A stretch of DNA of 64,000 nt from Vibrio panuliri (GCF_009938205.1 NZ_AP019655.1:682001-746000), one strand, 5' to 3'; numbered from the stretch's first letter, positions 1 through 9,397 are shown. Made by a program: numbers and translations. The notes: generated by a model from the letters alone, not told the origin.

Positions 1-2
1 TT

Positions 3-1211
3 AACTCGATGGACAGGGTTGCACACAGAAAGAGTGATTGGATGTTTTTAGTCTCAGCCCACTCATACCGCACAGGTAACTACGAATGTTTAAATGGAGA
101 GAATCTGAAAGGGTACAGAACTGGCGATGGTATGACATACATCTACGATAGTGACCAAGAGCAATATTTTAACTATTGGCCAATGCTGGATCCGTTACTG
201 CCTGTAGGAACCACTGAAGACATTTCAATTACTCCCGAAGATTGTACACAAATAGAAACCGGTTCATTGAAAAAGCAAAACATGAGATGGGTAGGAGGGA
301 TATCGACAAGGAAGCAAGATCAAGTTAGCGGTGGAATTGGTAGTTATGGTATGCATTTCTTTAGTTACGATGATTCAGTCGAAATTAAAAAATCTTGGTT
401 CATGCTGGAAGATATGATTGTTGCACTTGGCGGCGGTTTGACTTCGTCTGAATATGATTCGACGAAAACCGCCGTAGAGTTTAGGAAGATTAAAAGCTCA
501 GCGGGTAACAAGATATACATTGATGGCGTGCGGCACCCATCCGGTTTGACGCCGATTGATTATAGTGGCAATCCAAAATCTATCTTTTTGGAAGGTGACA
601 TCGTGAGTTCGTCAAGAGGCTACGTCTTTTTAGGAAACGATAACGTCAAATTTGAGAAGAAAGTAAAGCAGGTGGGGAATTGGACTGAAGTCAATACGGT
701 AAATGAAGAGCGTATGTCTAACCCGTATATGGAATACAACACCGTGAATATCGATATTATGCACGGTATTGGTGGAAGCGTTTATGATAAGTATGCATAT
801 ATTGTAATACCCTCTATTAGCTTGGCTGAGTTTAATAGTAAGTTAGCCGTAAGCGATAAAGTTGGTGTAGATGTTTTAACCGTATCAGGTGATGCGCATG
901 TTATATCTGTGCCGAGTTTAGGGCTAGTTGCGGCTAACATTTTTGACGAAGATGGTTACGTCAGTGAAGTGCTGGAAGTATCTGCTCCCTCTGCGGTGCT
1001 TTTTGAAAAGAAATTGAACAAAATCAAAGTCTGGGCATCACAGCCAACGCGTTCACAAAACCAAATCAGCTTGTTGTTTCCTAAAGAGAGTAACCTGATA
1101 TTGGAACCGGCTTATCAAAACACAGTAAGCGTTGAAGGTGATCACTTCATCGTAGATACAAGCGCAAAGGATGGCGAGACAATCTATTTTGAACTAACTA
1201 TTGACCGATGA
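3..1211 (+). CDS. Polysaccharide lyase family 8 protein, C-terminal part (5' truncated by window edge)
   Basis: This is the C-terminal 400 or so residues of a PL8 lyase, the family of hyaluronate, chondroitin AC and xanthan lyases, which cleave uronic-acid polysaccharides by beta-elimination. The reading frame is open to the first base. It begins NSMDRVAHR, which is the internal PL8 motif around MDRVVHR rather than a true start, so the gene extends upstream. The conserved NGENLKGY and TGDGMTYIY motifs follow, and the rest fits the family's beta-sandwich and C-terminal domains. The N-terminal alpha-toroid with most catalytic residues is outside the window, so the substrate cannot be assigned. 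The protein is probably secreted. A hairpin lies 12 bases after the stop. Confidence 0.85.
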   Translation, partial: NSMDRVAHRKSDWMFLVSAHSYRTGNYECLNGENLKGYRTGDGMTYIYDSDQEQYFNYWPMLDPLLPVGTTEDISITPEDCTQIETGSLKKQNMRWVGGISTRKQDQVSGGIGSYGMHFFSYDDSVEIKKSWFMLEDMIVALGGGLTSSEYDSTKTAVEFRKIKSSAGNKIYIDGVRHPSGLTPIDYSGNPKSIFLEGDIVSSSRGYVFLGNDNVKFEKKVKQVGNWTEVNTVNEERMSNPYMEYNTVNIDIMHGIGGSVYDKYAYIVIPSISLAEFNSKLAVSDKVGVDVLTVSGDAHVISVPSLGLVAANIFDEDGYVSEVLEVSAPSAVLFEKKLNKIKVWASQPTRSQNQISLLFPKESNLILEPAYQNTVSVEGDHFIVDTSAKDGETIYFELTIDR

Positions 1212-1223
1212 AAGTAAAAGTAT

Positions 1224-1243
1224 AAACACCTCCGGAGGTGTTT
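1224..1243 (+). terminator. Perfect palindrome, likely terminator of the PL8 gene
   Basis: The 20 bases are perfectly self-complementary (half site AAACACCTCC). They can fold as an 8-bp stem with a CCGG loop and end in TTT. The site sits 12 bases past the lyase stop codon. The T tract is short, so termination is inferred. Confidence 0.55.
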
Positions 1244-1411
1244 CTGAGCGCAAAGTAATAGATGCACACTTCGAAGTTTTGTAAGCGCGTCATAAAACCC
1301 ACATTCTTGTCATGGTGAGTCAGCCATAAGATCAAACCTCCTACCACAAGGAGATTTGATATGGTCGGGCGATAATTCGATTTGCTTACAATGAACGACA
1401 AGGATACTGAT

Positions 1412-1638
1412 ATGCAAACATTAACCGCGAATAATGCGAATTCAAAATTTGGAGACATGCTAATGAAGGTTTTTCTGTGGTGGTTATTATATCATGTGAT
1501 GAATATGAACAACTTGAAGCACTAAAACTAATGAAGATAAAGGCACGCTTCGAACAATAAGAAAGAGATATTATTAATGGGCATCTGGTTGATTGTGACG
1601 CTTTTATGGAAAAATTAGAACATGGCAAGTTTGATTAA
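1412..1638 (+). pseudogene. Decayed Phd/YefM-family antitoxin
   Basis: The first frame reads MQTLTANNANSKFGDML, matching the N-terminus of Phd/YefM DNA-binding antitoxins (MqTltandAkrnFGell). After MLMK the frame shifts, and a second frame reads GFSVVVIISCDEYEQLEALKL, the family's central VVVmS.deYEeLE motif. The stretch that should hold the usual REPV.IsKN segment is deleted. A stop codon at 1557-1559 interrupts the second frame. In-frame residues after it (ERDIINGHLVDCDAFMEKLE) still match the antitoxin tail. The gene therefore carries at least a deletion with frameshift and a nonsense mutation. No intact toxin partner follows. Confidence 0.7.
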
Positions 1639-2885
1639 TGGATATGTATAAACATTCTTCTCCGGCGCAGCCTGATCGGATTTATGTTTGTCCTTACACT
1701 CTCGAACATTAGGGTGGGACATAATTTAATGAGTTAAATCAATCCATATCTTTATCGGGGGGAAATGAGGTGATTTGGGGATTCCCAACTTTGGTTACGA
1801 CTATCGTTGGTTTCCGCTTAAAATATGTTATCTATTACATAAGATAGCCAGACCATATAGTTGTTGGCGCTATATTTGGGGGAAATATGTCACCGACGAA
1901 GTATTTCAAACGATTGTCTTAATTAACTCTATAGGGGAAGTGTTTGATGTTCAAGTCGCGTCGACTAGTCACTCCTGATCATTACTCTATTCCGGTCAAC
2001 AGGAATAGCCTAGGTAAAATTGGTGTGAAAATAATAATCTGATACTTAATTTGTATATAGAGTTGACAATATTGTAACTAAATCAAAATTACATTGTCTG
2101 AAGTATGTAGGTCGATGATCATTCTGGTTAGTTTGTGAAAAATGAAGATATAGCCTTATTAAACATTTCAAGGCTCAAGCAGAGGCATAAGAAATTGACG
2201 CAAGATGCTGAGTTAGTCGTGCTGGTCGGTTATTTTTCCTAGCAAGCGTTTTGTGAACATTTCTGTGTGTCACGAAATACTACTTACGACATAATTCTAA
2301 GCTAATAGGCAAAGGAGTTATTTTTCTCGATCTTGGCTGTTATTCTGCTGCTAGTAAAGTGCCTCGATTGGTTGACTTTCTTGAATGGGTGTAATGGTGA
2401 AGCATTGGACTCTAAATTGGTGATTGAATGCTACATGGGACTTATGGTTGTCGCGACGGGCAATTTAAAGTTTGTGGCAAAATCGTCAATGAACTATGGA
2501 AATCGCCTTGGGACTCAATTCAGTTGGATTTAGTCCCATTTGAAATGTGTCTGTTACTCGATAGTAGATTTTGTTGTATGAAATTTGGAATTGAAGAATG
2601 GATTAGAGATCGTCAGAAAAAAATCGTTTCTCAAGAGACTATGAGACGCCGTACTTACGAGCAACGGCTTGAAATTGCGTTGTCTATTAAGCGCAGAAAG
2701 ATAAAGTTATTTCTTGAGAAAGGCTTTGACCAAAAGGGGGGTGAGCGTTGTCGATGAACAGTTATGATATTACTAATATGTCTTAGTTCCTACTAGGTCT
2801 GACACTTCAATTTGAAAAGAAGATAGTTACCCACTTTGATTAAAGATGCTGAATCCGAAATCAAAGACAATAAGAGGTAACTTTC
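1639..2885. other. Gene-poor, apparently decayed interval
   Basis: About 1.2 kb with only short open frames. One at 1775-1978 (67 codons) and a short piece near 2136-2228 (KNEDIALLNISRLKQRHKK, reminiscent of the start of an HTH protein and then broken) have no family I can recognise. The adjacent antitoxin remnant and the scattered short frames suggest an old insertion or cassette region that is decaying. I see no inverted repeats of an insertion sequence and no convincing integron attC site. Confidence 0.5.
2428..2757 (+). CDS. Hypothetical protein, possibly a gene fragment
   Basis: A 109-codon frame that I do not recognise. The last 60 residues are strongly charged and basic (EEWIRDRQKKI, then RRRTYEQRLEIALSIKRRKIK) and would form a helix. 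The first part is cysteine-rich and less protein-like. It overlaps another short frame (2333-2533), and no clear ribosome binding site is visible. It may be the tail of a longer gene whose start has been lost. Treat it as doubtful. Confidence 0.2.
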   Translation: MLHGTYGCRDGQFKVCGKIVNELWKSPWDSIQLDLVPFEMCLLLDSRFCCMKFGIEEWIRDRQKKIVSQETMRRRTYEQRLEIALSIKRRKIKLFLEKGFDQKGGERCR

Positions 2886-3074
2886 ATGCTTCATACTAAC
2901 AATCCAATCATCAAGCACAAAGTTGGGAACTCCGCAGTACGCTCCAAATCGAAAACTCTCTTTAATCGCATCTGTTCTGCAACATTACCTATCCATTCAA
3001 ATAGTATTTCAGCTAATTACGTGCTCACGACTTTGCTCGCTGTTTTCTTATCACTCTCTGTGTTCATGTTCTAG
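2886..3074 (+). CDS. Small hypothetical protein with C-terminal membrane helix
   Basis: A 62-codon frame preceded by AAGAGGTAACTTTC, a plausible ribosome binding site 7 bases before ATG. The product is basic at first and ends in a hydrophobic stretch (VLTTLLAVFLSLSVFMF) long enough to span the membrane. Its last 24 bases overlap the 3' end of the convergent minus-strand gene. I recognise no family. It could be a real small protein or chance coding. Confidence 0.3.
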   Translation: MLHTNNPIIKHKVGNSAVRSKSKTLFNRICSATLPIHSNSISANYVLTTLLAVFLSLSVFMF

Positions 3075-4070
3075 GTAATTGTGGGCTTCTGCTGAGGTAT
3101 CTAAACGCTTGGGAGATGAGCTTACACGCATGCGCCACTTGCTTAGCTTGGCTTTTATCTTCATAAAAGGTGCTAATAAAGAATAGCGTCTTTCCTTACC
3201 ATCAATCACTATCCAGTCTCTATACACGCCAAAAGTGTGGTATCCGTACTTACTGGTATTAGAGAAGGTTAGGTTAAACGCCTTAGACTCAATGTATTCG
3301 TCTCTATTCATCGTCTGGATGTGATGAAAGTTTAGTCCTTCTCCATAGAAGCGCCCACACTCTTGGGAAATGCGATAGAGCTTTCCAGCGTGTTCGACTA
3401 GACCACCTGCATTTCGTCCGTGTGATTTTCCAGACGCGATAGGAGAGGAGGGGTGTTCCTGAAAGTCTTGCCCAAAACAGCGAGAAACATGCAGTTTTTG
3501 AACGAAGTTTCCGTCTACTTTATGGGTGCAGAACAAATAGAGGATTCCGTCCTTTGGGTAAATGAATGAATCTACGACAGAAACATCAGATAATAGAGTG
3601 CGGAAAAACTCAAATTGCTTGCTGTGGGAGTCATACTTGAATAACTTTAATTTTCCAGTGTCCGCGGTTTCGGGTAGGCAATACAGTTCTCCCTGGTAAG
3701 TGAAGACGTAGGGAAAGGACTGGTGACCTTCGCGGGAGGACAGCGTATCAAAGTAAGGTAATGGTTCGCCTTGCAAGTTGGCACATTTTACTTTTCCGAT
3801 ACGGTGCCATTGAGACATCGACTCATAGGCTAAGACTAACTCTGAGTCGACCTCAAACAGGAATGGGTCAGCCTGATAATGACAACCATCAATGTCCAAC
3901 CAGATAACGGTAGACTCATCACATTGCTGGCTCTGGATAATACTAGAAAGTTGATCGCTAGGAATTAGCCCTACTCGCCATTCATCGAAGGCAAATAGTT
4001 TTTGAATCAGCAAATCGATGACTTTTTTCATTGCAGACTTTTCGACTGTCGGTGTTTGAAGCGGTAACAT
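3051..4070 (-). CDS. GIPC-transferase-like / GH43-like beta-propeller protein
   Basis: A 339-residue protein resembling the 'glucosamine inositolphosphorylceramide transferase' family. In bacteria these are five-bladed-propeller proteins, often found fused or next to sugar formyltransferases and other surface-polysaccharide enzymes. Typical features are the ADPFLFEVDSELVLAYE blade, SFPYVFTYQGELYCLPET, a VVDSFIYPKDGILYLF blade and the RNAGGLVEHAGKLYRISQECG repeat. No signal peptide is seen, so it is probably cytoplasmic. It lies 32 bases downstream of the ATP-grasp gene, and the two are likely one operon. A role in modifying a surface glycan is inferred from context only. An internal start at codon 14 is possible but has no ribosome binding site. 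Confidence 0.6.
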   Translation of the reverse strand: MLPLQTPTVEKSAMKKVIDLLIQKLFAFDEWRVGLIPSDQLSSIIQSQQCDESTVIWLDIDGCHYQADPFLFEVDSELVLAYESMSQWHRIGKVKCANLQGEPLPYFDTLSSREGHQSFPYVFTYQGELYCLPETADTGKLKLFKYDSHSKQFEFFRTLLSDVSVVDSFIYPKDGILYLFCTHKVDGNFVQKLHVSRCFGQDFQEHPSSPIASGKSHGRNAGGLVEHAGKLYRISQECGRFYGEGLNFHHIQTMNRDEYIESKAFNLTFSNTSKYGYHTFGVYRDWIVIDGKERRYSLLAPFMKIKAKLSKWRMRVSSSPKRLDTSAEAHNYLEHEHRE

Positions 4071-4102
4071 GTGCTCTATACTCTCAACTTATATTTATAT
4101 AA

Positions 4103-5260
4103 TTATCTGAGTTTCTGCGAAATAGTACGAAATACTTGTTCAGACAAGATCGCCAACTGAAAAAATGCAGGCTTTAAGTCGGAAAGTTGCTCAACATCGT
4201 ATTTCTCTTGGCGCGATATAACCCGCAGCGGAGACATTACAAAATCGGTTAAGTTGGCAACGCTTAGGTTTTTTAGTAGCCACTTTAGGTCGTTGAGTAA
4301 ATGTCGAGCGCGTACTTCTTTTTGCGTAGAAGGCAAAAGTTCTAACCCTGAGGTTTGTCGATATAAATTACGCACGAAGTTTGCACCGCAAAACTCGGTT
4401 AGAGCGAGTGAACCCCAAAATCTTGGGTTGATTTCAATGAGATAGTAGCCATTTTCAGTCTGCAATAGTTCGATCATCATAACACCAGACCAAACAAGAT
4501 CTTTTGTTATCTTGGCAGCGATTTCAGCGAGTTCACATGGGATCTTAGTTGAGGTCTGCCGATAAGACGAACCTCCTCCATCTTTAGGTTGATGTAGTCT
4601 TTCATTCTGGTTGAGCGCGATTACGTCGCCATTATGAGCTAAGACGTTCAGACCTACTCCTGTTCCAATGAGTTGCTTTTGACATATGACATCGGTGCGA
4701 GCCAAATGGTCATGAAGGAAACTTAGTTTATCTTGATGTTGAGTGAGCTTCTTTACTGCATACTTGTTGTACTGATCGTCATGGTAGACAACGCTGTAAC
4801 GAGTTTTGAAATAAACATCGTTTTCTTCTAGGGCGACCTCATTCGCTTCTCGATCTTTTTCAACAAGGTGACTTTGGGGATACTTCAGCAAACGACCATC
4901 ACAAAGTTGGTGGATAGACCATTTGTCGATCGCGCGGAAATAAGATTGGGGCTTGGGCGCTGCAAGTTTAAAGTATTGATTAAGCTCGATGTAATGCTCT
5001 GCGACAAACAGTGAAGTAATGTCATTGATTGGAATGATCATGTCCACCTGTTGGCGTTTGAGTTGCTCAATTAATAACTCAGGATCACGCTGATTGAAGT
5101 CATAGTACTGTGATTGAGAAGTGTGTTTAGAAACGCACGCCAATGAGCGCTTTTTACTATGTCTTACAACGAGAATTTCGCTTATTGATGGCTCTAAGCT
5201 GAGTTGTCTCACTGTGACCAAAGCTGCTCGGTCATTAGAGCCAAGTATCGCGACTTTCAT
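4103..5260 (-). CDS. ATP-grasp domain carboxylate-amine ligase-like protein
   Basis: A 385-residue ATP-grasp protein. The N-terminus MKVAILGSNDRAALVTVRQL is a nucleotide-binding-like preATP-grasp fold. The middle has the ATP-binding lysine strand (ENDVYFKTRYS), and the C-terminal half carries the metal/ATP motif MMIELLQTENGYYLIEINPRFWGSL, with the conserved ExxxxxNPR. ATP-grasp enzymes join a carboxylate to an amine or thiol through an acylphosphate. The substrate cannot be read from the sequence. It is the first gene of a pair with the propeller protein. Both lie next to the capsule locus, so amidation of a uronic acid or attachment of an amino acid to a glycan is one possibility. Confidence 0.65.
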   Translation of the reverse strand: MKVAILGSNDRAALVTVRQLSLEPSISEILVVRHSKKRSLACVSKHTSQSQYYDFNQRDPELLIEQLKRQQVDMIIPINDITSLFVAEHYIELNQYFKLAAPKPQSYFRAIDKWSIHQLCDGRLLKYPQSHLVEKDREANEVALEENDVYFKTRYSVVYHDDQYNKYAVKKLTQHQDKLSFLHDHLARTDVICQKQLIGTGVGLNVLAHNGDVIALNQNERLHQPKDGGGSSYRQTSTKIPCELAEIAAKITKDLVWSGVMMIELLQTENGYYLIEINPRFWGSLALTEFCGANFVRNLYRQTSGLELLPSTQKEVRARHLLNDLKWLLKNLSVANLTDFVMSPLRVISRQEKYDVEQLSDLKPAFFQLAILSEQVFRTISQKLR

Positions 5261-5621
5261 AAATTGCCCTGTTCGTTAATTCAATTGAGTAAACCCAAGT
5301 TTCTAGCGATATGTGTTTTTACCACTGCACCAAGCCTTTAGAACAATGGCCTAGGTGTGAAACAGGTGAATCTTATATTTTTCGCTAATGAATTAATATA
5401 TCAATTAACAGTAGTGTGATGATAATTTCAAAATGTATCTTAATTGAGACAGATATTTCTAACCTATGATACAGATTCTCAAAAATATGCCAACGAGGGG
5501 AGTCTGTCGGAGCGTATTATTCCCATCAGAAAGAGCAATAACTGCAACAAATAGTGCTAATTTCTTATGTTTGAGAAATTTGTAAAATTATCAGTTCGAA
5601 TTGAATCGTGTGTTTGGAAAG
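5261..5621. promoter_or_regulatory. Intergenic region upstream of the ATP-grasp gene
   Basis: An AT-rich stretch of about 360 bases with no coding frame. It should hold the promoter of the minus-strand ATP-grasp/propeller pair. I see no operator motif I can name. Confidence 0.4.
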
Positions 5622-5652
5622 ACAACAAAGGTGCTCAGGGCACCTTTGTTGT
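5622..5652 (-). terminator. Terminator hairpin downstream of the gfc-like operon
   Basis: A perfect 13-bp stem (ACAACAAAGGTGC) with a 5-base loop, 34 bases after the stop of the YjbH-family gene. On the minus strand the stem begins with A residues and ends with T residues, so it could work in either direction. Confidence 0.75.
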
Positions 5653-5685
5653 TGATTGGCAGATAAATCAGGAGAGATCTCTTAG

Positions 5686-7893
5686 CTAGTGACTTGCTCT
5701 TTGATACCAAGGAGAGCGTGGATCAGTCACTTCAAACAGTTGGTATTTCTTCTTCAGCATTTGTCCGCCGTCTCGCGTGATTGGTTCCCATGATATAGTG
5801 GCTCGACTGGTACTTGGTTTTATCGTCATGACATCCATAGGAATTGAGATATAAAAACCTTTGTTGTAACTGCCTTCGCCATACTCTTCAGCAGAGAGGT
5901 TAGTAATGGTGGCATACGCACCGACGGTCACACCAGAGTCAAATTGCTTAGAGAAATCAACGCGAGTACCTACGTCACCACCTAAAAATTTACCAGCACT
6001 AACTTTAAAAAGTGTACTTTCTAAGAATTGCCATTTTGGCATGTAGTAAGCGGTAACGTGGCCAGTAAAGCCTTGACTAAGTACATAGGCTTGGCGCTTC
6101 ATCGTGGCTTCACTGCATTTCTCTTCATCGTAGAAGAAATAGTCGTCTTTATATACACCAAACCATGAGTCCGGATCGCGTTGAGAAATTAAGTTCGCAT
6201 CTACGCCCAGCGCCCAATTGGAGTTAAGTGGGCGATAAAGCACCTCACTACCGACACCGGCAAACATCATCTCTAGATAGCCACCATAAGCCTGCGTGTA
6301 TATATTTTCAAATGGTTGCTCGAACCACGTAAGTTGCAAATGGTTTAGGCGAACTGGATTATCGTGGATATACGCTCGCGATAATGTTCTCACGCGAGGA
6401 GTGACTTCACTTCCTATATGTGGAGACTGCTCTACATAATTGAACTTGTCGTAGTTATCGAATAGGTTAAAGTAGATCGAACCACTTAACTCTAGATTGT
6501 CGCTTAGCTTAATACTCGCGTCGGTATTGAATCCAACGCTATACAAGTAAAACGCCTCCGGACCACCAAAACTTTGTCTCAGTGTTGGGTTGACGCCAAA
6601 ATCCCACCAAGAATCATTCGAAGCGACGACCTCTTTGTTTGCTGATGATGGTTTGCTCTTTGAACTTGACGAGCTTACATCAGAAAGTTGGCGGTTGCGA
6701 TTGTCGGCGGATTTATCACGCTCAATGATTATATGAGTGAGTTCAACGCCTTGATTTCGCTCGATGACGTTAAATGTCTCAATGTTGTCAGCGGCATTGT
6801 TATCTAAGATAACTGATGCACGAGATAGCGCTTCCTCTCTGTTTCGGTATTTAGTTTGCTTACCAACCAGATAGATAGAATCTTCAGAGATGCTTATTTC
6901 ACTCTCTGAGTAACCAGCACTGCTTTCTAATTTCTTGGCAACTTCATCCCAGTCGGTATTGGTTGGTCTTGGTGTACTAACGGGCTTTTCTGGTGGGGTA
7001 TCGCGCCATGTCGCTTTTATATCATTGAAGTTCGTATACAAGTTAAAGCCTGCGGTAATGGTATTACCCCTTTGATAACTCAACTTGAAGTCACCCCAGT
7101 CGCTAATTCTATAGTTGATACCGAAGTTCCATGGTGTGTCTTGTGGCATTGACTTAGGGGATGGATTTTTAGGCCCGCTAAAAGTGGGGAAATCACCCGT
7201 ATAGTCATTTCCATCATACTCAATTTTCAGGCGCAGTGGTTCGTAAGGCGTTTGATATTCAATACCGCCAAACACTGCCGCAGGGCCTTTGAACCAGCGT
7301 TCGAAATCAACGCTGCCGCCAGAACCTTTATAATTGTCACCGCGCTGGCAATACGTATCGCTGGCTTTGCAAAATGGATTGGTCACGTTGCCGCTTTGTC
7401 CTAAATATCCCCAGCCTAAGCCCAAAGAGACATCTAGATTACCAAATCGCTTAGTTGCGACTAAATACTCACCATCAAAAAGCCCTGTACCACCAAGGTC
7501 ACGTACGCCAAAAGAAGTCTCGGGAAGCCAGTAGCTCTCATTAAGTAAACGCAGCTTTAGGTCGATACCCTTATCTGTGTATAGATTATCGCCACTGAAC
7601 TCATAATCTTCGTTGTAGAGCACATCTGGAACACGAGTGTAACGGATAGTGGTTTCCAACCAACTCATCAGTTGCATTGAAACCATATAGTGTTGGTAGT
7701 CATCGTTTAGCGTGACTCCAAAGTTAAACTCACCCTCGTCAGCCATTCGCCCGGTAGGAGTTTGCATTAAACCTGTGCCACCGAAATCACTTTGTGAAAC
7801 TTTCCAAGTTGCGAGTTGAGAGGCAACGGCAGTATTGATACTGCTTAGCCCAAGACAGGCAAGCACTAAGGTAATACGATTGAATTTGTTCAC
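5686..7893 (-). CDS. gfcD: YjbH/GfcD-family outer-membrane capsule protein (WbfB-like)
   Basis: A 735-residue protein with signal peptide MNKFNRITLVLACLGLSSINTAVA and the YjbH-family opening SDFGGTGLMQTPTGRMADEGEFNFGV. The family is the GfcD/YjbH protein of group 4 capsule and exopolysaccharide operons (WbfB in Vibrio cholerae O139). It is predicted to form outer-membrane beta-barrels; the many alternating aromatic strands and the aromatic, polar end of the protein fit this. A Ser/Lys-rich linker near residues 400-420 separates two parts. It is the last gene of gfcA-B-C-D and overlaps gfcC by four bases. The role in capsule secretion or surface assembly is known only in general terms. Confidence 0.85.
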   Translation of the reverse strand: MNKFNRITLVLACLGLSSINTAVASQLATWKVSQSDFGGTGLMQTPTGRMADEGEFNFGVTLNDDYQHYMVSMQLMSWLETTIRYTRVPDVLYNEDYEFSGDNLYTDKGIDLKLRLLNESYWLPETSFGVRDLGGTGLFDGEYLVATKRFGNLDVSLGLGWGYLGQSGNVTNPFCKASDTYCQRGDNYKGSGGSVDFERWFKGPAAVFGGIEYQTPYEPLRLKIEYDGNDYTGDFPTFSGPKNPSPKSMPQDTPWNFGINYRISDWGDFKLSYQRGNTITAGFNLYTNFNDIKATWRDTPPEKPVSTPRPTNTDWDEVAKKLESSAGYSESEISISEDSIYLVGKQTKYRNREEALSRASVILDNNAADNIETFNVIERNQGVELTHIIIERDKSADNRNRQLSDVSSSSSKSKPSSANKEVVASNDSWWDFGVNPTLRQSFGGPEAFYLYSVGFNTDASIKLSDNLELSGSIYFNLFDNYDKFNYVEQSPHIGSEVTPRVRTLSRAYIHDNPVRLNHLQLTWFEQPFENIYTQAYGGYLEMMFAGVGSEVLYRPLNSNWALGVDANLISQRDPDSWFGVYKDDYFFYDEEKCSEATMKRQAYVLSQGFTGHVTAYYMPKWQFLESTLFKVSAGKFLGGDVGTRVDFSKQFDSGVTVGAYATITNLSAEEYGEGSYNKGFYISIPMDVMTIKPSTSRATISWEPITRDGGQMLKKKYQLFEVTDPRSPWYQRASH

Positions 7894-8666
7894 AGTGCTT
7901 TTCTCATAGTGATCAGTTTAACGATGTCTTTTTCTAACTGAGTGAGGGAAGGTTCTTCGCTATTAAAGCCGAAGAAAACAACGCTATTGGGTGTTAGATT
8001 AACAGGGGTTTCATTCCAAAGGGCATATCCCACTTTGCGAGTCGTACCGTCGGGGTAGATGACCCATGCGTAACTAGGGTTCGCACTAGATAGCATGCGA
8101 ATTTGCGATGTATAAGCACTAAGTGAGTTCGTGCTTTTTAGCGCTATGCTTTGCGGTGCAACCAGCAACCCTTCAAAAATGACTCGTTCTTTGCGTAAGG
8201 GAGTAAGCAACTCATAGTTGCCACTCAATGTGAGATTGCTATCGCTATCAATTCTTACAACATCCCAGTCTAGAGGCGTAAAAATGCGGTAGCCGATATC
8301 CCAGCGTTTCACTTGCTGTAATAGCAACTCTGCAGAGGTTTTCAGTGTATGGTTACTTTGAGCTAAAAACTGCAGCTTCTCGAGAACCGTAGTTTGAAAC
8401 TCAACTGCCTCTAGTTCTCTATTGGTGTCGAATAGTTGATAGCTGAGTGGAAAAGTATGCAACTTAGTAAACGACTTAGACTGATGTAAAGCCGATAAAA
8501 ACGCCTCCAAAGGCAATGGTTTTGAAAACGTGAGTTGCTGTTGCGTCGCAGGTATTGCGACTGTGGTCGAATTGTTTGCTTCTGATTTTCTAGAGGTAAA
8601 GGTGAGGGCAAGAATAATCAGGAGCGCATAAAACGTCCCCATTCTAGAAAATGATAATTTACTCAT
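7890..8666 (-). CDS. gfcC: GfcC-family capsule biosynthesis protein (WbfC-like)
   Basis: A 258-residue exported protein with an N-terminal hydrophobic signal segment (about residues 8-30). It matches the GfcC/YjbG family: a periplasmic protein built from two ubiquitin-like SLBB-type folds with a C-terminal amphipathic helix (here EEPSLTQLEKDIVKLITMRKAL). The motif YPDGTTRKVGYALWN...NSVVFFGF is typical of the family's last domain. It overlaps both neighbours (gfcB by 8 bases, gfcD by 4), so translation is coupled. Soluble periplasmic function in group 4 capsule secretion is known for the family; the exact role is open. Confidence 0.8.
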   Translation of the reverse strand: MSKLSFSRMGTFYALLIILALTFTSRKSEANNSTTVAIPATQQQLTFSKPLPLEAFLSALHQSKSFTKLHTFPLSYQLFDTNRELEAVEFQTTVLEKLQFLAQSNHTLKTSAELLLQQVKRWDIGYRIFTPLDWDVVRIDSDSNLTLSGNYELLTPLRKERVIFEGLLVAPQSIALKSTNSLSAYTSQIRMLSSANPSYAWVIYPDGTTRKVGYALWNETPVNLTPNSVVFFGFNSEEPSLTQLEKDIVKLITMRKAL

Positions 8667-9324
8667 GATACGGCTTTAATAATTCATACTTTATGTTTAA
8701 TTTATTTGGCACTAGCCACTGATTACTTTTTACGACAGTATTATTGGCATCATAATAATATTGGTTTTGGTGCTTTATACCAAGGTCAATAAATTCCACA
8801 GTTTCTTCTATAAGTGTGGTTTCTTTATTCCATATGTATGATGTAATTGTCGCTTTTTCTAATGCTTTTGAAGTGACAGAAGCTTTCTGGCTATAAGAAT
8901 AGCCTGGTTGCCAATCATAAAAAGCATCATAAGATAATTCATGGGACTTACCCTCGTAAATAGTGGAGGGGAGTTCTATATGGAGTAAGTTCGCGCCATA
9001 TAGGTTTAATGTCTTTATTATTCTTCCATTTTGTGTAACAAGCATTGCGCCATCTTCAGACATCCATTTAAGCATTACTTGTCCACTATCTGGGTCTGTA
9101 TCTGCAAAAGCAAGCACCATTACAATGGATGGTCCATCGTTAAGGTTCACTTTAATACTTGCATAAGGAATACTTTGCACGCTCTGCTTAGAAATAGGCA
9201 CATCTGGAAGACCGAATAATGCTTCATTCAATGTTGCGTTGATATCGCTAAATTTTTGGCTACAACCACCCATTGTCATCACGCTGAGCAATAATAGTGC
9301 ACATTTTGTATAAAAAAGCATCAA
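8659..9324 (-). CDS. gfcB: YjbF/GfcB-family lipoprotein (WbfD-like)
   Basis: A 221-residue lipoprotein. The signal peptide ends in the lipobox VMTMGGC, with Cys at residue 21. The mature part matches the YjbF/GfcB family in size and in the KWMSEDGAMLVTQNGRIIKTLNL segment, followed by the beta-rich C-terminal domain. It lies between gfcA and gfcC and its stop region overlaps the start of gfcC. It is probably anchored to the outer membrane and works with GfcC and GfcD in capsule or exopolysaccharide secretion. The family's mechanism is unknown. Confidence 0.8.
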   Translation of the reverse strand: MMLFYTKCALLLLSVMTMGGCSQKFSDINATLNEALFGLPDVPISKQSVQSIPYASIKVNLNDGPSIVMVLAFADTDPDSGQVMLKWMSEDGAMLVTQNGRIIKTLNLYGANLLHIELPSTIYEGKSHELSYDAFYDWQPGYSYSQKASVTSKALEKATITSYIWNKETTLIEETVEFIDLGIKHQNQYYYDANNTVVKSNQWLVPNKLNIKYELLKPYHE

Positions 9325-9397
9325 TTACATCCAAATTATACGAATTATAAAAGCACTTAAATCTAACCTAAGTGCTTTGATTTTATATTTCCGCCTA

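Noticed and set aside
1260..1760. Possible superintegron attC sites
   Set aside because: Short inverted repeats are present, but I could not find paired core sites (GTTRRRY) with the expected spacing and imperfect hairpin.
1775..1978. 67-codon frame in the decayed interval
   Set aside because: No recognisable family, no convincing ribosome binding site and an odd composition rich in Trp, Tyr and Ile; more likely a chance frame.
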